Source: CAWFXC01 sp963819735 (GTDB lineage: Bacteria > Actinomycetota > Acidimicrobiia > IMCC26256 > DASPTH01). From it: a DNA stretch of 64,000 nt. Made by a program: the position numbers and the translations under genes. Location of the stretch: positions 1 through 64,000 of the forward strand of contig CAWFXC010000005.1 in assembly GCA_963819735.1 (NCBI GenBank), read 5' to 3'. This document shows, piece by piece, positions 43,411 through 52,221 of this stretch. Below the pieces are notes generated by a model. That model worked only from the letters and a program-made list of their open reading frames with translations, ran no database searches and was not told where the DNA came from. Numbering within the stretch: position 1 is the stretch's first letter; each line of letters opens with the position of its first letter.

Positions 43411-43974
43411 ATGGATACCTGGATCTGGGTCGTCATCATTGTCGCTGCGGTCATCGTGATCGCGGGAACCGTGATGTGGGTGACCAGCCGTCAACGACGT
43501 GCGGGACTGCAAAGCCGTTTCGGCGACGAGTACGACCGCACCGTGGACTCTGCCGACAGTCGCCGCGCGGCAGAACGAGACCTGCATGAGCGCGAGACTC
43601 GCCATGATGAACTGCAACTCCGACCGCTCAGCGACGCGTCACGGGCACGCTTCCAACACGATTGGGATGACGTGCAAGCCCACTTCGTGGACCGACCCGA
43701 AGTTGCAACGACCGAGGCGGATCGGCTCATCACCCAGTTGATGCAAGAACGCGGCTACCCCGTAGACGACTTCGAGTCGAAGAGCGACCTCGTATCGGTT
43801 GACCATCCGGACGTCGTGGAGAACTACCGGACCGCCAACGCGATCTCGCATCGCAACGTCGAAGGCCAAGCCACCACCGAAGACCTCCGCCAAGCAGTCG
43901 TGGCCTACCGATCACTGTTCGAGGAACTCCTCGCCGACACCACCAACGCCTCATCCGACTCGCGCAACGGGTGA
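43411..43974 (+). CDS. Membrane-anchored conserved protein of unknown function
   Basis: 187 aa. One N-terminal membrane helix (WIWVVIIVAAVIVIAGTVMW), then a soluble helical domain with RFGDEYDRTVDSADSRRAAE, LRPLSDASRARFQHDWDDVQ, FVDRPEVATTEADRLITQLM and ERGYPVDDFE. I recognise this pattern from many actinobacterial hypothetical proteins, but no function is known. GGGAG Shine-Dalgarno before ATG 43411. Confidence 0.75.
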   Translation: MDTWIWVVIIVAAVIVIAGTVMWVTSRQRRAGLQSRFGDEYDRTVDSADSRRAAERDLHERETRHDELQLRPLSDASRARFQHDWDDVQAHFVDRPEVATTEADRLITQLMQERGYPVDDFESKSDLVSVDHPDVVENYRTANAISHRNVEGQATTEDLRQAVVAYRSLFEELLADTTNASSDSRNG

Positions 43975-44384
43975 AGACTCTCAAGGTGAGTGGTTGAAGG
44001 TCGAGAAAGGGTGTCGCCGCCAAACGACAACACAGTGACGGACCTGGGACAGACCGCGGATCCCGTGCTGCACGACGCTCGCGCCAACCCCCTGAACCCC
44101 CCGTTGAACGCACGAACGCGATCACCGCGTCGCGGTCTCATCGGTGGGTCTCATCCTCATCGAGCTCTCACGCCAATGGTCTTAGCTTCGCCGACCAAGC
44201 TGCCGTTCTAGGCCTGCCGCGAGGCGCGGGCTTCGTTGTCTGACCAACGGTTTTGCTCACGCGAGGGAGCAGTGTTGGAGCAACTCAGCACAGTGCCGCG
44301 ACACGATCCGGGCTCGACCTCGCGACGCGATCGTCGATGTGTGATGGCTGCGCGATCACACATCGGAACGGTCAGCGCGTTCCT
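43975..44384. other. Gene-free stretch
   Basis: Nothing supportable between the anchored protein and the COG4705-like gene. Composition is lower in coding character. Confidence 0.4.
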
Positions 44385-45185
44385 ATGACGACGACCGCAT
44401 TTCCCAGAGGATCTTGGCTCACGAAGAAGGGGGCGTTGCGGGTTCCGGAGATCACCATCGTGTTCTGGATGATCAAGGGTCTGTCAACGGCGATGGGCGA
44501 GTCAACTTCCGACTTCCTTGTCCATGCCATGGCCCCTGAGATCGCAGTCTTGTTAGGTTTCGCAGGGTTCTGCGGCGCCCTGATCCTGCAGTTCGCCATG
44601 CGGCGCTACATCGCGTGGACGTATTGGCTTGCAGTGGTCATGGTTGGGATCTTCGGGACCATGGCCGCCGACGTCCTTCACGTGGGACTCGCCGTCCCGT
44701 ACGCCGCTTCGACCGTTCTGTATGCAGTCGCGCTGCTCTCGGTGTTCGTCGTCTGGCAACGGACCGAGAAAACGCTCTCCATCCACAGCATCGACACCGC
44801 CCGCCGCGAGGCCTTCTACTGGGCGACAGTTGCGGCCACGTTCGCGATGGGAACAGCACTTGGCGACTTCACCGCATACACCCTTCATCTCGGATACTTC
44901 ACCTCAGCGGCGCTCTTCGCTGCGATCATCCTCATCCCGGCTGTCGGTTTCCGTTGGCTGCGATGGAATGCAGTCTTCTGCTTCTGGTTTGCCTACGTGA
45001 TCACCCGACCGCTCGGCGCATCGCTCGCGGACGGCTTGGCCAAGCCCAAGGTCGACAGCGGTCTCGGACTCGGGAACGGTCCCGTGATGCTCGTGTTGGG
45101 TGTGCTGATCGTGGTACTGGTTGCCTACCTGGCGATCACACGTATCGACGTCCAACGCGTGGCCCCGCTCGAAAACTCAGCCTGA
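44385..45185 (+). CDS. COG4705-like (DUF347-type) membrane protein
   Basis: 266 aa with about seven or eight hydrophobic segments. The repeated motif begins VPEITIVFWMIKGLSTAMGE (then STSDFL), and a second repeat-like unit reads FYWATVAATFAMGTALGDFT. The family has W/K-x-L-x-T-x-x-G-E/D-x-x-x-D-F repeats and no settled function; some members are implicated in metal or small-molecule transport. ATG 44385. Confidence 0.85.
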   Translation: MTTTAFPRGSWLTKKGALRVPEITIVFWMIKGLSTAMGESTSDFLVHAMAPEIAVLLGFAGFCGALILQFAMRRYIAWTYWLAVVMVGIFGTMAADVLHVGLAVPYAASTVLYAVALLSVFVVWQRTEKTLSIHSIDTARREAFYWATVAATFAMGTALGDFTAYTLHLGYFTSAALFAAIILIPAVGFRWLRWNAVFCFWFAYVITRPLGASLADGLAKPKVDSGLGLGNGPVMLVLGVLIVVLVAYLAITRIDVQRVAPLENSA

Positions 45186-45697
45186 AGCCAGTCAGCGAAA
45201 TCGTCCAATTTTCGAGAATCGCGAACGATACCGAGAGGCCCCGCAGCCGGCGCCGATACCCGCATGAGTCAACTCGCGCGACTGATCCCTGCCACATTCA
45301 ACACCGCGGGCGTCACGCCGATCTCTCGCCACGCCGAGTACGAGATCCTCTTCGAGTTGGAGTACATCCGGGCGTGGTTCACGAACGCCTTCTCCAGCGC
45401 CCTCATGTCCGGGCTGCCGCCCCACCTCGCCGGACTGCACGGCAGGATTCGCGTCCTTGCGCGAGTGGCTTCTTTTGCGCGTCGGTCATTGTGCGTTTTG
45501 GTGCGGCCATCGGTGGGGCTCCGGTGTGGGGGAGGTTCACCCCATCGGGATGGTCTGCGGATTTGTGAACGCGGTCTCGATCGAGTCAGTCGTGGACGCG
45601 CTGGCCCCGGTAGGCAACAGCGGTTCCAGCCAAGTAGTAGCGGGGTCTTTCCCTAAGCTGGACGCGGTTCCACTAGTCGTTGCTTGGGTGGTATCCG
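45186..45697. other. Gene-poor stretch
   Basis: An ORF from 45264 opens plausibly (MSQLARLIPATFNTAGVTPI) but loses coding character after about 70 codons and matches nothing I know. It may be a gene remnant. Confidence 0.35.
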
Positions 45698-46453
45698 ATG
45701 CGCACTGCGGTCCTCGTCGCGGCAATCTTTCTGGCGTGCGCGGTCGAGATGGTCGAAGCGTTGACAATCGTTCTTGCGGTTGCGCTCACGCGAGGGTGGC
45801 GCTCTGTTCGACTCGGGATCGGCGCGGCGCTGTTGACGCTTGCTGTCGTGATCGGATTTCTTGGTCCGGCATTGACTGTCTTGCCGCTCGATGTGCTGCG
45901 CGTCGTTGTGGGGTTCTTGCTCCTGGCGTTTGGTTTGCAGTGGCTGCGCAAGGCCGTGTTGCGCTCGGCGGGATACCTGCCGCTGCATGACGAGGATCAA
46001 ATCTTCGAACGGGAAGTCGCCGCGACGCGCAGCGAGCCCAGTCCCGGTAGGGGACAACACGACTGGTACGCGTTCACTCTGTCATTCAAAGGCGTCTTCC
46101 TGGAAGGGCTCGAAGTCGCGTTCATTGTCGTGACCTTTGGTGCGGCGCATCATGAGTTCCCCCTAGCCATCGGGGCGGCACTGACCGCGCTGTTAGTGGT
46201 CGTCTCGGTTGGTGCTGTGGTGCATCGACCGCTCAGTCGAGTCCCGGAGAACACGATGAAGTTCGGCGTCGGGCTCATGCTCGTGTCGTTCGGAACCTTC
46301 TGGGGCAGCGAAGGGGTCGGCACGACCTGGCCGGGCGGCGACGCTGCGTTGCTTGGCCTGCTTGGGTTGTACGCGGGAGCGGCGCTGCTGTTGGTCGTGT
46401 GGTTACGACACGAGTACGGGTCTCGCCTCGCGTCTGTGAGTGAATCGGGGTGA
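45698..46453 (+). CDS. COG4280-type membrane protein
   Basis: 251 aa with six or seven hydrophobic segments. FLACAVEMVEALTIVLAVAL and FKGVFLEGLEVAFIVVTFGA carry two E-containing helices of the kind seen in cation/permease families, and NTMKFGVGLMLVSFGTFWGS is the characteristic closing block. ATG 45698. Coupled by a GTGA overlap to a small membrane protein, its usual partner. Confidence 0.82.
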   Translation: MRTAVLVAAIFLACAVEMVEALTIVLAVALTRGWRSVRLGIGAALLTLAVVIGFLGPALTVLPLDVLRVVVGFLLLAFGLQWLRKAVLRSAGYLPLHDEDQIFEREVAATRSEPSPGRGQHDWYAFTLSFKGVFLEGLEVAFIVVTFGAAHHEFPLAIGAALTALLVVVSVGAVVHRPLSRVPENTMKFGVGLMLVSFGTFWGSEGVGTTWPGGDAALLGLLGLYAGAALLLVVWLRHEYGSRLASVSESG

Positions 46454-46659
46454 GCCGACTGCGACGGTTCGGCCAGTTCTGGTGGGCGTTCGTCATCGGC
46501 GACGACTGGCGACTCGCGCTCGGCGGTGGATGCGCGCTCGGCGTCACGGGCGTGCTTGCCGCGACCGGTACCGCGGCATGGTGGGCCACACCCCTCATCG
46601 TCATCGCATTGCTAATGGGAACTCTCGCTCGTTCGCGACCGGTCAAGAGCGGTCTCTAA
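46450..46659 (+). CDS. Small two-helix membrane protein
   Basis: 69 aa starting at GTG 46450, which overlaps the stop of the COG4280-type gene. WWAFVIGDDWRLALGGGCAL then TGTAAWWATPLIVIALLMGT give two membrane helices. Likely a partner of the preceding protein. Confidence 0.75.
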   Translation: MSRLRRFGQFWWAFVIGDDWRLALGGGCALGVTGVLAATGTAAWWATPLIVIALLMGTLARSRPVKSGL

Positions 46660-47081
46660 GTCAACACACCGAACCCCGGAGTAGATCCCTACAACGAACA
46701 GTGAAATCCCGCGGACTCTCTGGCCACTCCAAAATCGGAACGGCCTTCGATCACATGCTCGGGAGTCCAACACCAACAAGCAAGCCGCGCGTCGTCGCCA
46801 CGCGCCGGACCGCCGTAGCAAGGCGGCGAATCCGGGCGGGCCGGGAGAGGTTCCGGGCTCGACGGGTGTACCGACTGCGCGTACAAATCGATGGTCCAGC
46901 GGTCGCGGTAACTCCGGCCCGTCGTGCCCCCGATCGCGGCGTAACCGCTTCCATGCGGCTGTGCCCGTTCTGAGATTGCGCGATCCGAGGGGGAACGCCC
47001 TCGTCCGGCCCCTCAGTAGGCTCTCAGTTACTGACCTGTTCACTACGAGTGGCGGGCTTATTGAACGCGTCTGGAGATCTG
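46660..47081. other. Gene-free stretch
   Basis: No ORF with coding character or recognisable RNA. Ends with the GGAG ribosome-binding site of the SHOCT gene. Confidence 0.4.
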
Positions 47082-47501
47082 ATGGCGATTTCTACGAGTG
47101 CAGCGCCTTCGAACGTTCGGAAGGGTTTCCACGTCCCGGTCTGGGCAGCGGCTCTCGTCGGTGTACTCGTGGTGCTTGCGGCCGGATTCATTCTCGGTCG
47201 GGTCGTTGCCGACCGTCGAGGCAGTGCGGTGCGCGTGGACCCGTTTGGTGGCCGCGTCGTGGGTGGTCGGGTCTTCGCAACGGGCGGTGTGGCGCACCCG
47301 TGGCTGTGGGTTGTGCTCGGTCTCGTCTTGCTTGCGCTCGTTATCGCGGGTGTGGTCCTACTGGCACGTCGTTCCGACTCGGCACCTGAACATCCCGCAC
47401 TCCAGACAACGAAGGCTGAGGAGCTACTCGCAGAGCGATTCGCCCGTGGCGAGATCGACGAAGCGGAGTATCGAAGCCGTCGGGACGCACTGCGCACCTG
47501 A
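47082..47501 (+). CDS. SHOCT-domain membrane protein
   Basis: 139 aa. Two membrane helices (WAAALVGVLVVLAAGFILGR and WLWVVLGLVLLALVIAGVVL) flank a G/V-rich loop, and the C-terminal SHOCT module reads KAEELLAERFARGEIDEAEY then RSRRDAL. ATG 47082 has GGAG 8 nt upstream. SHOCT tails are oligomerisation modules. Confidence 0.82.
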   Translation: MAISTSAAPSNVRKGFHVPVWAAALVGVLVVLAAGFILGRVVADRRGSAVRVDPFGGRVVGGRVFATGGVAHPWLWVVLGLVLLALVIAGVVLLARRSDSAPEHPALQTTKAEELLAERFARGEIDEAEYRSRRDALRT

Positions 47502-47730
47502 TACAGGGCGGCGTCGGCGCACGGCTCCACTGTCCGGCCGTCGATGATCGGCAGAGCTAGGCAATCGACAGTCCGGAGACGTGGCGTCCCGGATTGCTTG
47601 GCGTTCCTGCGATATCCACACGGGGTCTCTGCTGACGCACGGCGAAGAAATTCGGTTCGTCGTGCCCTGCCCGCGGCGCACGACGATCCCGAAGCTCTGT
47701 CGAGGGTAACTGGCGTTCGACTGTGAATGC

Positions 47731-48111
47731 CTACCGCGTGTCGTCTTGATTGGCGTTGTCGAGGTGGAACACGGTGTCGAGTCCCAGTGTCCGGAGGGAT
47801 CGCATCGTGAACGGTGAGTCGCCTCGGATCTCCAGCTTCCCGCCGTCTTCTTCGTGGCGTTGGTGTGCACCGACGAGGACTCCGAAGCCGCTGGAATCGA
47901 TGAACGTCACACCCACGAGGTCCACGACGACGCGTTGACCACCGAGCCCGGCGAGGTAGTCGGCGAGTCGCGGCGCGGTGGAGATGTCGAGCTCGCCTGC
48001 AATGTGCACCACGCACTGACCGTCTGTCGCGACCTGCGTGATCGACAGATACTGCGGCACCCAGCCCTGCTTCCTCCGCCCGAGAAAACGGAGACGGTAG
48101 TTGCCCGGCAT
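47731..48111 (-). CDS. STAS-domain anti-anti-sigma factor
   Basis: 126 aa. CVVHIAGELDISTAPRLADY, LVGVTFIDSSGFGVLVGAHQ with the DSSG phosphorylation site, and FTMRSLRTLGLDTVFHLDNA. A third STAS protein in the window, outside the integrated element and without a local kinase. Confidence 0.88.
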   Translation of the reverse strand: MPGNYRLRFLGRRKQGWVPQYLSITQVATDGQCVVHIAGELDISTAPRLADYLAGLGGQRVVVDLVGVTFIDSSGFGVLVGAHQRHEEDGGKLEIRGDSPFTMRSLRTLGLDTVFHLDNANQDDTR

Positions 48112-48188
48112 CTTCGATGGTCTGTGAGATCGACGGCTTCAACGGCTAGGTCATCGCGGCGGCAGCTGTTCAGTGCTGGACAAACAGT

Positions 48189-48806
48189 TCAGAGCGCTTT
48201 GGCTCCCAAGGCGATGTCGAAGCCGGCGCCGTTGCGGGCCACGCCCACGAGGAGGATGCCGGCCCATTCAAGAACGTGAGCCATTTCGAGACCCCCAGCG
48301 TCGACGGGCCGCATGTCCAAGCTCTCCAGAAACGCTGCGACGCGTGCCTTCGCCTCGGCGCCGTCGCCCGCGAAGAACACGTCCACGGGCTTGTCTTCAG
48401 CAAGAACGCTCTGAAAGATCGTATTGAATGCCTTCACGGTGTGCGTGTCCTCGGGGCCGGCGGCGGCGATCCGCTGGGACATCGAGTCGCCCGCGGTGGT
48501 CACGAGTCCGCTGGCGTCGGCATTGAACGGGTTGGTGATGTCGACGAGGATCTTTCCGGAGAGCGCATCGCCGTAGTGCGCGACCACGTCAACCGCGCCG
48601 GCGTACAGGACGGCGATGATCACGATGTCACCCGCCGGCCTCGTGCCGAACGTGCCGACGGTGGCCCGGTTGCCGATCTGGTCGGCGAGTGCCTGCGCCT
48701 TGTTTGTATCGCGGCTCATGATCTCGATGGTGTGGCCGTGCTTCGCCGCCCGGGTGCCGATGGTGGCGGCCATGTTGCCCGAGCCGATGATGCTGATCGT
48801 GGCCAT
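48189..48806 (-). CDS. NADPH-dependent F420 reductase-family protein
   Basis: 205 aa. ATISIIGSGNMAATIGTRAA is the NADP-binding loop, LVDITNPFNADASGLVTTAG the family block after strand 4, and HTVKAFNTIFQSVLAE follows. Length and pattern fit F420H2:NADP oxidoreductase-like proteins. Downstream of an SDR gene on the same strand. Confidence 0.87.
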   Translation of the reverse strand: MATISIIGSGNMAATIGTRAAKHGHTIEIMSRDTNKAQALADQIGNRATVGTFGTRPAGDIVIIAVLYAGAVDVVAHYGDALSGKILVDITNPFNADASGLVTTAGDSMSQRIAAAGPEDTHTVKAFNTIFQSVLAEDKPVDVFFAGDGAEAKARVAAFLESLDMRPVDAGGLEMAHVLEWAGILLVGVARNGAGFDIALGAKAL

Positions 48807-48905
48807 GGCGTCTGCTCCTTCGTGGTGTGTTGATGAACTGGTCGTGAGGGTCGTGCTGGCGTGAGGCCTGGTGTGTCGATGAGTCCGTCCATGCCGGCGA
48901 CGCGC

Positions 48906-49640
48906 TCAGATCACTGTGGTGCCACCGTCGACAACCAGCTCCATGCCATTGACGTAGCTCGACTCGTCCGACGCGAGGAACAACGCGACCGACGCGACCT
49001 CCTCAGGGCGGCCCATCTCTCGCCGCGGGATCCCGGACTCGAACTGCGCCTTCATCTCCGCGGGCAGCACCGCCAGCATCATCGGCGTGGCGACCTGGCC
49101 GGGGGTGAGAACATTCACCCGGATCTTCCTGTCCCTCAGCTCGGACACCCACACCCGTGCGTAGGCGGGCAGCACGGCCTTGCTCGCTGCATACACACTC
49201 CAATCGGGGTAGCCGCGGAGCGAAGCGTTCGACCCGGTCATGAAGATCGAGCCTCCGTCGTTGAACAGCGGCAGCGCCTTCTGGACCGTGAACAGGGTGC
49301 CGCGTGCGTTCAGCGAGAAGGCGGCATCGAACTCCTTCTCCGTGATCTCGCCGAGCCTGCCCTGCTCGCCCGTCCCGGCACTTGCCCACAACACGTCGAC
49401 CGTGCCCTTTTCCTCCCTGACCGTCTCGAACAAGTGGTCCAGATCGTCGAGGTCGGCGGAATCGGCCTGCACGCCGGTCACGTTCCGGCCGATCTGCTCG
49501 ACCGCTTCGTCCAGCGCGTCCTTGCGCCGGCCCGAGATGAAGACGTGGGCTCCCTCATCGACGAACAACCGGGCACCCGCCAACGCCATCCCACTCGTCG
49601 CGCCGGTGATCACCGCGACCTTGCCATCCAGCTTTCCCAC
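48906..49640 (-). CDS. Short-chain dehydrogenase/reductase (SDR)
   Basis: 244 aa from GTG 49640. KVAVITGATSGMALAGARLF (TGxxxGxx cofactor loop), WASAGTGEQG, the catalytic Ser in FMTGSNASLRG, YAASKAVLPAYARVW (YxxxK), and a C-terminal NGMELVVDGGTTVI. Upstream in-frame starts to 49679 exist, but GGATGGAG precedes this GTG. Divergent from the TetR gene, with two direct repeats between. Confidence 0.9.
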   Translation of the reverse strand: MGKLDGKVAVITGATSGMALAGARLFVDEGAHVFISGRRKDALDEAVEQIGRNVTGVQADSADLDDLDHLFETVREEKGTVDVLWASAGTGEQGRLGEITEKEFDAAFSLNARGTLFTVQKALPLFNDGGSIFMTGSNASLRGYPDWSVYAASKAVLPAYARVWVSELRDRKIRVNVLTPGQVATPMMLAVLPAEMKAQFESGIPRREMGRPEEVASVALFLASDESSYVNGMELVVDGGTTVI

Positions 49641-49668
49641 GACCACTCCATCCGATTTCCATGCCGAT

Positions 49669-49738
49669 GCTATGTACACCGATCTGGATGCTTACCGTAC
49701 CGGTCCACCACGTCGGATGCAAGCTATGCACACCGATC
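49669..49738. promoter_or_regulatory. Pair of 16-bp direct repeats between SDR and TetR genes
   Basis: GCTATGTACACCGATC (49669-49684) and GCTATGCACACCGATC (49723-49738) differ at one base and are 54 bp apart start to start, about five helical turns. Likely TetR operators controlling both divergent genes. Confidence 0.6.
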
Positions 49739-49766
49739 GTTATCCCACCTGGGGTACGCTGGCGCT

Positions 49767-50417
49767 GTGACGGAGTTTGAGAAGGGACCGCGAGGTTTGC
49801 GCCGTGGCAGGGGCGCCCGAGAGCGCATCCTCGGCGCGTCACAACAACTGTTCCGCGATCAAGGCATAAACAGCACCGGCATGGATCAGCTCTGCACGGT
49901 GGCCGAGGTGTCCAAGCGCACCCTTTACCAGCACTTCGCCGGCAAAGACGAGCTGATCGCCGAGTACCTACGCCGATTCGATCCCGAGATCCTTCCCGAG
50001 GTGTTCGACCGCAGCGACTTCACACCCCGCGAACGCCTCCTCGCCGTCTTCGACATGCACGCGCCCCTGTGCCCGTTCATCGGGGCGGCCGTCGAGATCC
50101 AAGACCCGGGCCACCCGGCACGCCTGGTCGCGCGCGACTACAAGAAGGCCTTTGCCGCGCGGCTCACCGATACCGCCCGTGAGGCCGGCGCCACCGACCC
50201 CGAACAGCTCGGCGAGCAACTGGCGCTGCTCCTGGACGGCGCCTCGGCCCGCGGCCGAGTCACCAACACCGAAACGTTCGCCACCGCCGCCGCAATAGCA
50301 GCCGTCCTCGTCGACAACGCCATCCCCACGGAAGCGCCACCGCCTTGCGCAGGCGCTGTCGAGCAGTCCGGTCAGGATGACGATGACGCCCGCCGGGGCT
50401 CCCGCCCACCGGTATGA
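49767..50417 (+). CDS. TetR-family transcriptional regulator
   Basis: 216 aa from GTG 49767. ARERILGASQQLFRDQGINS, then MDQLCTVAEVSKRTLYQHFA as HTH, and KDELIAEYLRRF. The open frame extends far upstream without homology, so the GTG is chosen at the HTH domain boundary. Probably represses the SDR gene. Confidence 0.88.
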   Translation: MTEFEKGPRGLRRGRGARERILGASQQLFRDQGINSTGMDQLCTVAEVSKRTLYQHFAGKDELIAEYLRRFDPEILPEVFDRSDFTPRERLLAVFDMHAPLCPFIGAAVEIQDPGHPARLVARDYKKAFAARLTDTAREAGATDPEQLGEQLALLLDGASARGRVTNTETFATAAAIAAVLVDNAIPTEAPPPCAGAVEQSGQDDDDARRGSRPPV

Positions 50418-50436
50418 GCAACCGAACGGAACCCCA

Positions 50437-52125
50437 GTGAGCGTGGAGCGAGCGAACCCCGAGACAGCGGACGGGGCGTCGCCGGAAATCCCGGGCGGTT
50501 ATCCGGAGCTCACCGCGTCGCAGCTTGACCTCATCCGCGAGCGCTCCACGGAGACGGTCGTCGACCCGGGCGCGTTCCTGGGCAACGCCGGGGACGTCGA
50601 CTACGACTTCATTCTGATCGAGACCGGCCATGTGGAAGTCGTGAGGTTCGCGGCGTTCGGGCTGCCTGAGAAGGTCATCGCGATCTTCGGCCCGGGCTCG
50701 TTCCTGGGCGAGCTCGACATGCTGACCGGACAGGCAGCGATGTTTTCGGCGCGTATGCCCGTCGGCGGCGTGATCCAACGGATGCCACGTCCAGTCTTCC
50801 GGAAGCTCATGGCCGACGCCCCGGAGCTGTCCGACGTCATTCTCAGGGCGTTCATGGCACGGCGCGAGTTCCTGCGCACGAGCGAAGCGGCGCGCAGTTT
50901 CCAGATCGTCGGCAGCGCGTGGTCGACCGAGACACTGGAGCTCCGCAACTGGGCCACGCGTCTGAACGTGGTGCATAGCTGGCTCGACGTTGAAACCGAC
51001 GATGGGCGCCGGATCCTCGAGTCGGTCGAGCTCGACGTCACCGACCTCCCGGTCGTGATCACCCCGACCGCGATCCTCCGCAATGCGACCCCGAGCGAAC
51101 TGGCGGACCAGCTCGGACTCGCGTACCGCTCTGTACCCGGGAAGGTCTACGACGTTGTCGTCGTCGGTGGTGGGCCCGCCGGACTGGCGGCTGCCGTCTA
51201 CGGCGCATCTGAAGGCCTGGACACGCTGGTGTTGGAAGGGGTTGCCGTAGGCGGGCAGGCCGGCGCAAGCGCACGTATCGAGAACTACCTCGGCTTCCCG
51301 TCCGGCCTCGCCGGCGCGGACCTGACGGCCAAGGCACTGGTGCAGGCCCAAAAGTTCGGGGCCGAGATAAAGAGCCCGTTCGAGGTGACGTCACTGAGGA
51401 TGGCGGACGACCTTGTGGTGACGCTGTCGGACGGGAGCGAGATCTCGGCGCGCTCGATCGTGATCGCGAGCGGTGCCCACTACCGGAAACTGAGCCTCGA
51501 GCGATGGGCGCACTTCGAGGGCAACGGCATCTACTACGCGGCAACCGAGCTTGAAGTCCGCGCGTGCGGGATTCACGGCCCTCAGGTGGCCGTGATCGGC
51601 GGCGCCAACTCCGCCGGGCAGGCGGCCCTGTTTCTCGCGAGTCGCGAGTTGCGGGTCCGCCTCGTCGTGCGCGCCGACGATCTGGGAAGCGAGATGTCGA
51701 GCTACCTCGCGACGCGCATCCTCGTCGACGGTCGTATCGAGTTGCACTTGGGCACCGAAGTCGTCGGAGTCGATGGTGGCGACCACCTCGACTCGATCGT
51801 GCTCGCGAACAAGATCGGAGGGACTCGGGAGAGCGTGCCCTGCGCGGGACTCTTCTGCTTCATAGGCGCCGTGCCTGCGACGTCTTGGCTCGACGGCGTC
51901 GTCCTCGACCGAAGCGGCTTCATCCTGACCGACACCGATCTACCGGAGACGCGACCGCTCGACGCGTTCGGGTTACTCGGTCGTCAGCCTCTGGCGTTCG
52001 AAACCAGCATCCCTGGACTCTTCGCCGCCGGCGATGTGCGTCACGGCTCGATGAAGCGGATCGCCGCTGCCGTGGGCGAAGGTTCGAGCGTGATCCGCTC
52101 GGTTCATCAGGCGATCGGCAAGTAG
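50437..52125 (+). CDS. Cyclic-nucleotide-binding domain fused to thioredoxin-reductase-like flavoprotein
   Basis: 562 aa from GTG 50437 (582 aa from ATG 50377). Residues about 40-150 form a cNMP-type domain (DYDFILIETGHVEVV, GPGSFLGELDMLTGQAAMFS). After a linker, a TrxR-like module has FAD loop DVVVVGGGPAGLAAAVYGAS, GGQAGASARIENYLGFP, NADPH loop VAVIGGANSAGQAALFLASR and SIPGLFAAGDVRHGSMKRIA. The redox C-x-x-C of thioredoxin reductase is absent, so it resembles ferredoxin/flavodoxin-NADP reductase-type members. The N-terminal domain probably gates activity. Confidence 0.88.
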   Translation: MSVERANPETADGASPEIPGGYPELTASQLDLIRERSTETVVDPGAFLGNAGDVDYDFILIETGHVEVVRFAAFGLPEKVIAIFGPGSFLGELDMLTGQAAMFSARMPVGGVIQRMPRPVFRKLMADAPELSDVILRAFMARREFLRTSEAARSFQIVGSAWSTETLELRNWATRLNVVHSWLDVETDDGRRILESVELDVTDLPVVITPTAILRNATPSELADQLGLAYRSVPGKVYDVVVVGGGPAGLAAAVYGASEGLDTLVLEGVAVGGQAGASARIENYLGFPSGLAGADLTAKALVQAQKFGAEIKSPFEVTSLRMADDLVVTLSDGSEISARSIVIASGAHYRKLSLERWAHFEGNGIYYAATELEVRACGIHGPQVAVIGGANSAGQAALFLASRELRVRLVVRADDLGSEMSSYLATRILVDGRIELHLGTEVVGVDGGDHLDSIVLANKIGGTRESVPCAGLFCFIGAVPATSWLDGVVLDRSGFILTDTDLPETRPLDAFGLLGRQPLAFETSIPGLFAAGDVRHGSMKRIAAAVGEGSSVIRSVHQAIGK

Positions 52126-52221
52126 CGACAGGGGAGCGGGGTGTCGGTATCGTTCCGGCCCACTCCGAACTTCTGAGCGTCACGCGCGGTACGCGCGTGA
52201 CGCCCTTCCACAAGGAGCCCA

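Noticed and set aside
48861..49766. Long open frame upstream of the TetR GTG
   Set aside because: It is the antisense shadow of the SDR gene; the TetR domain starts at 49767.
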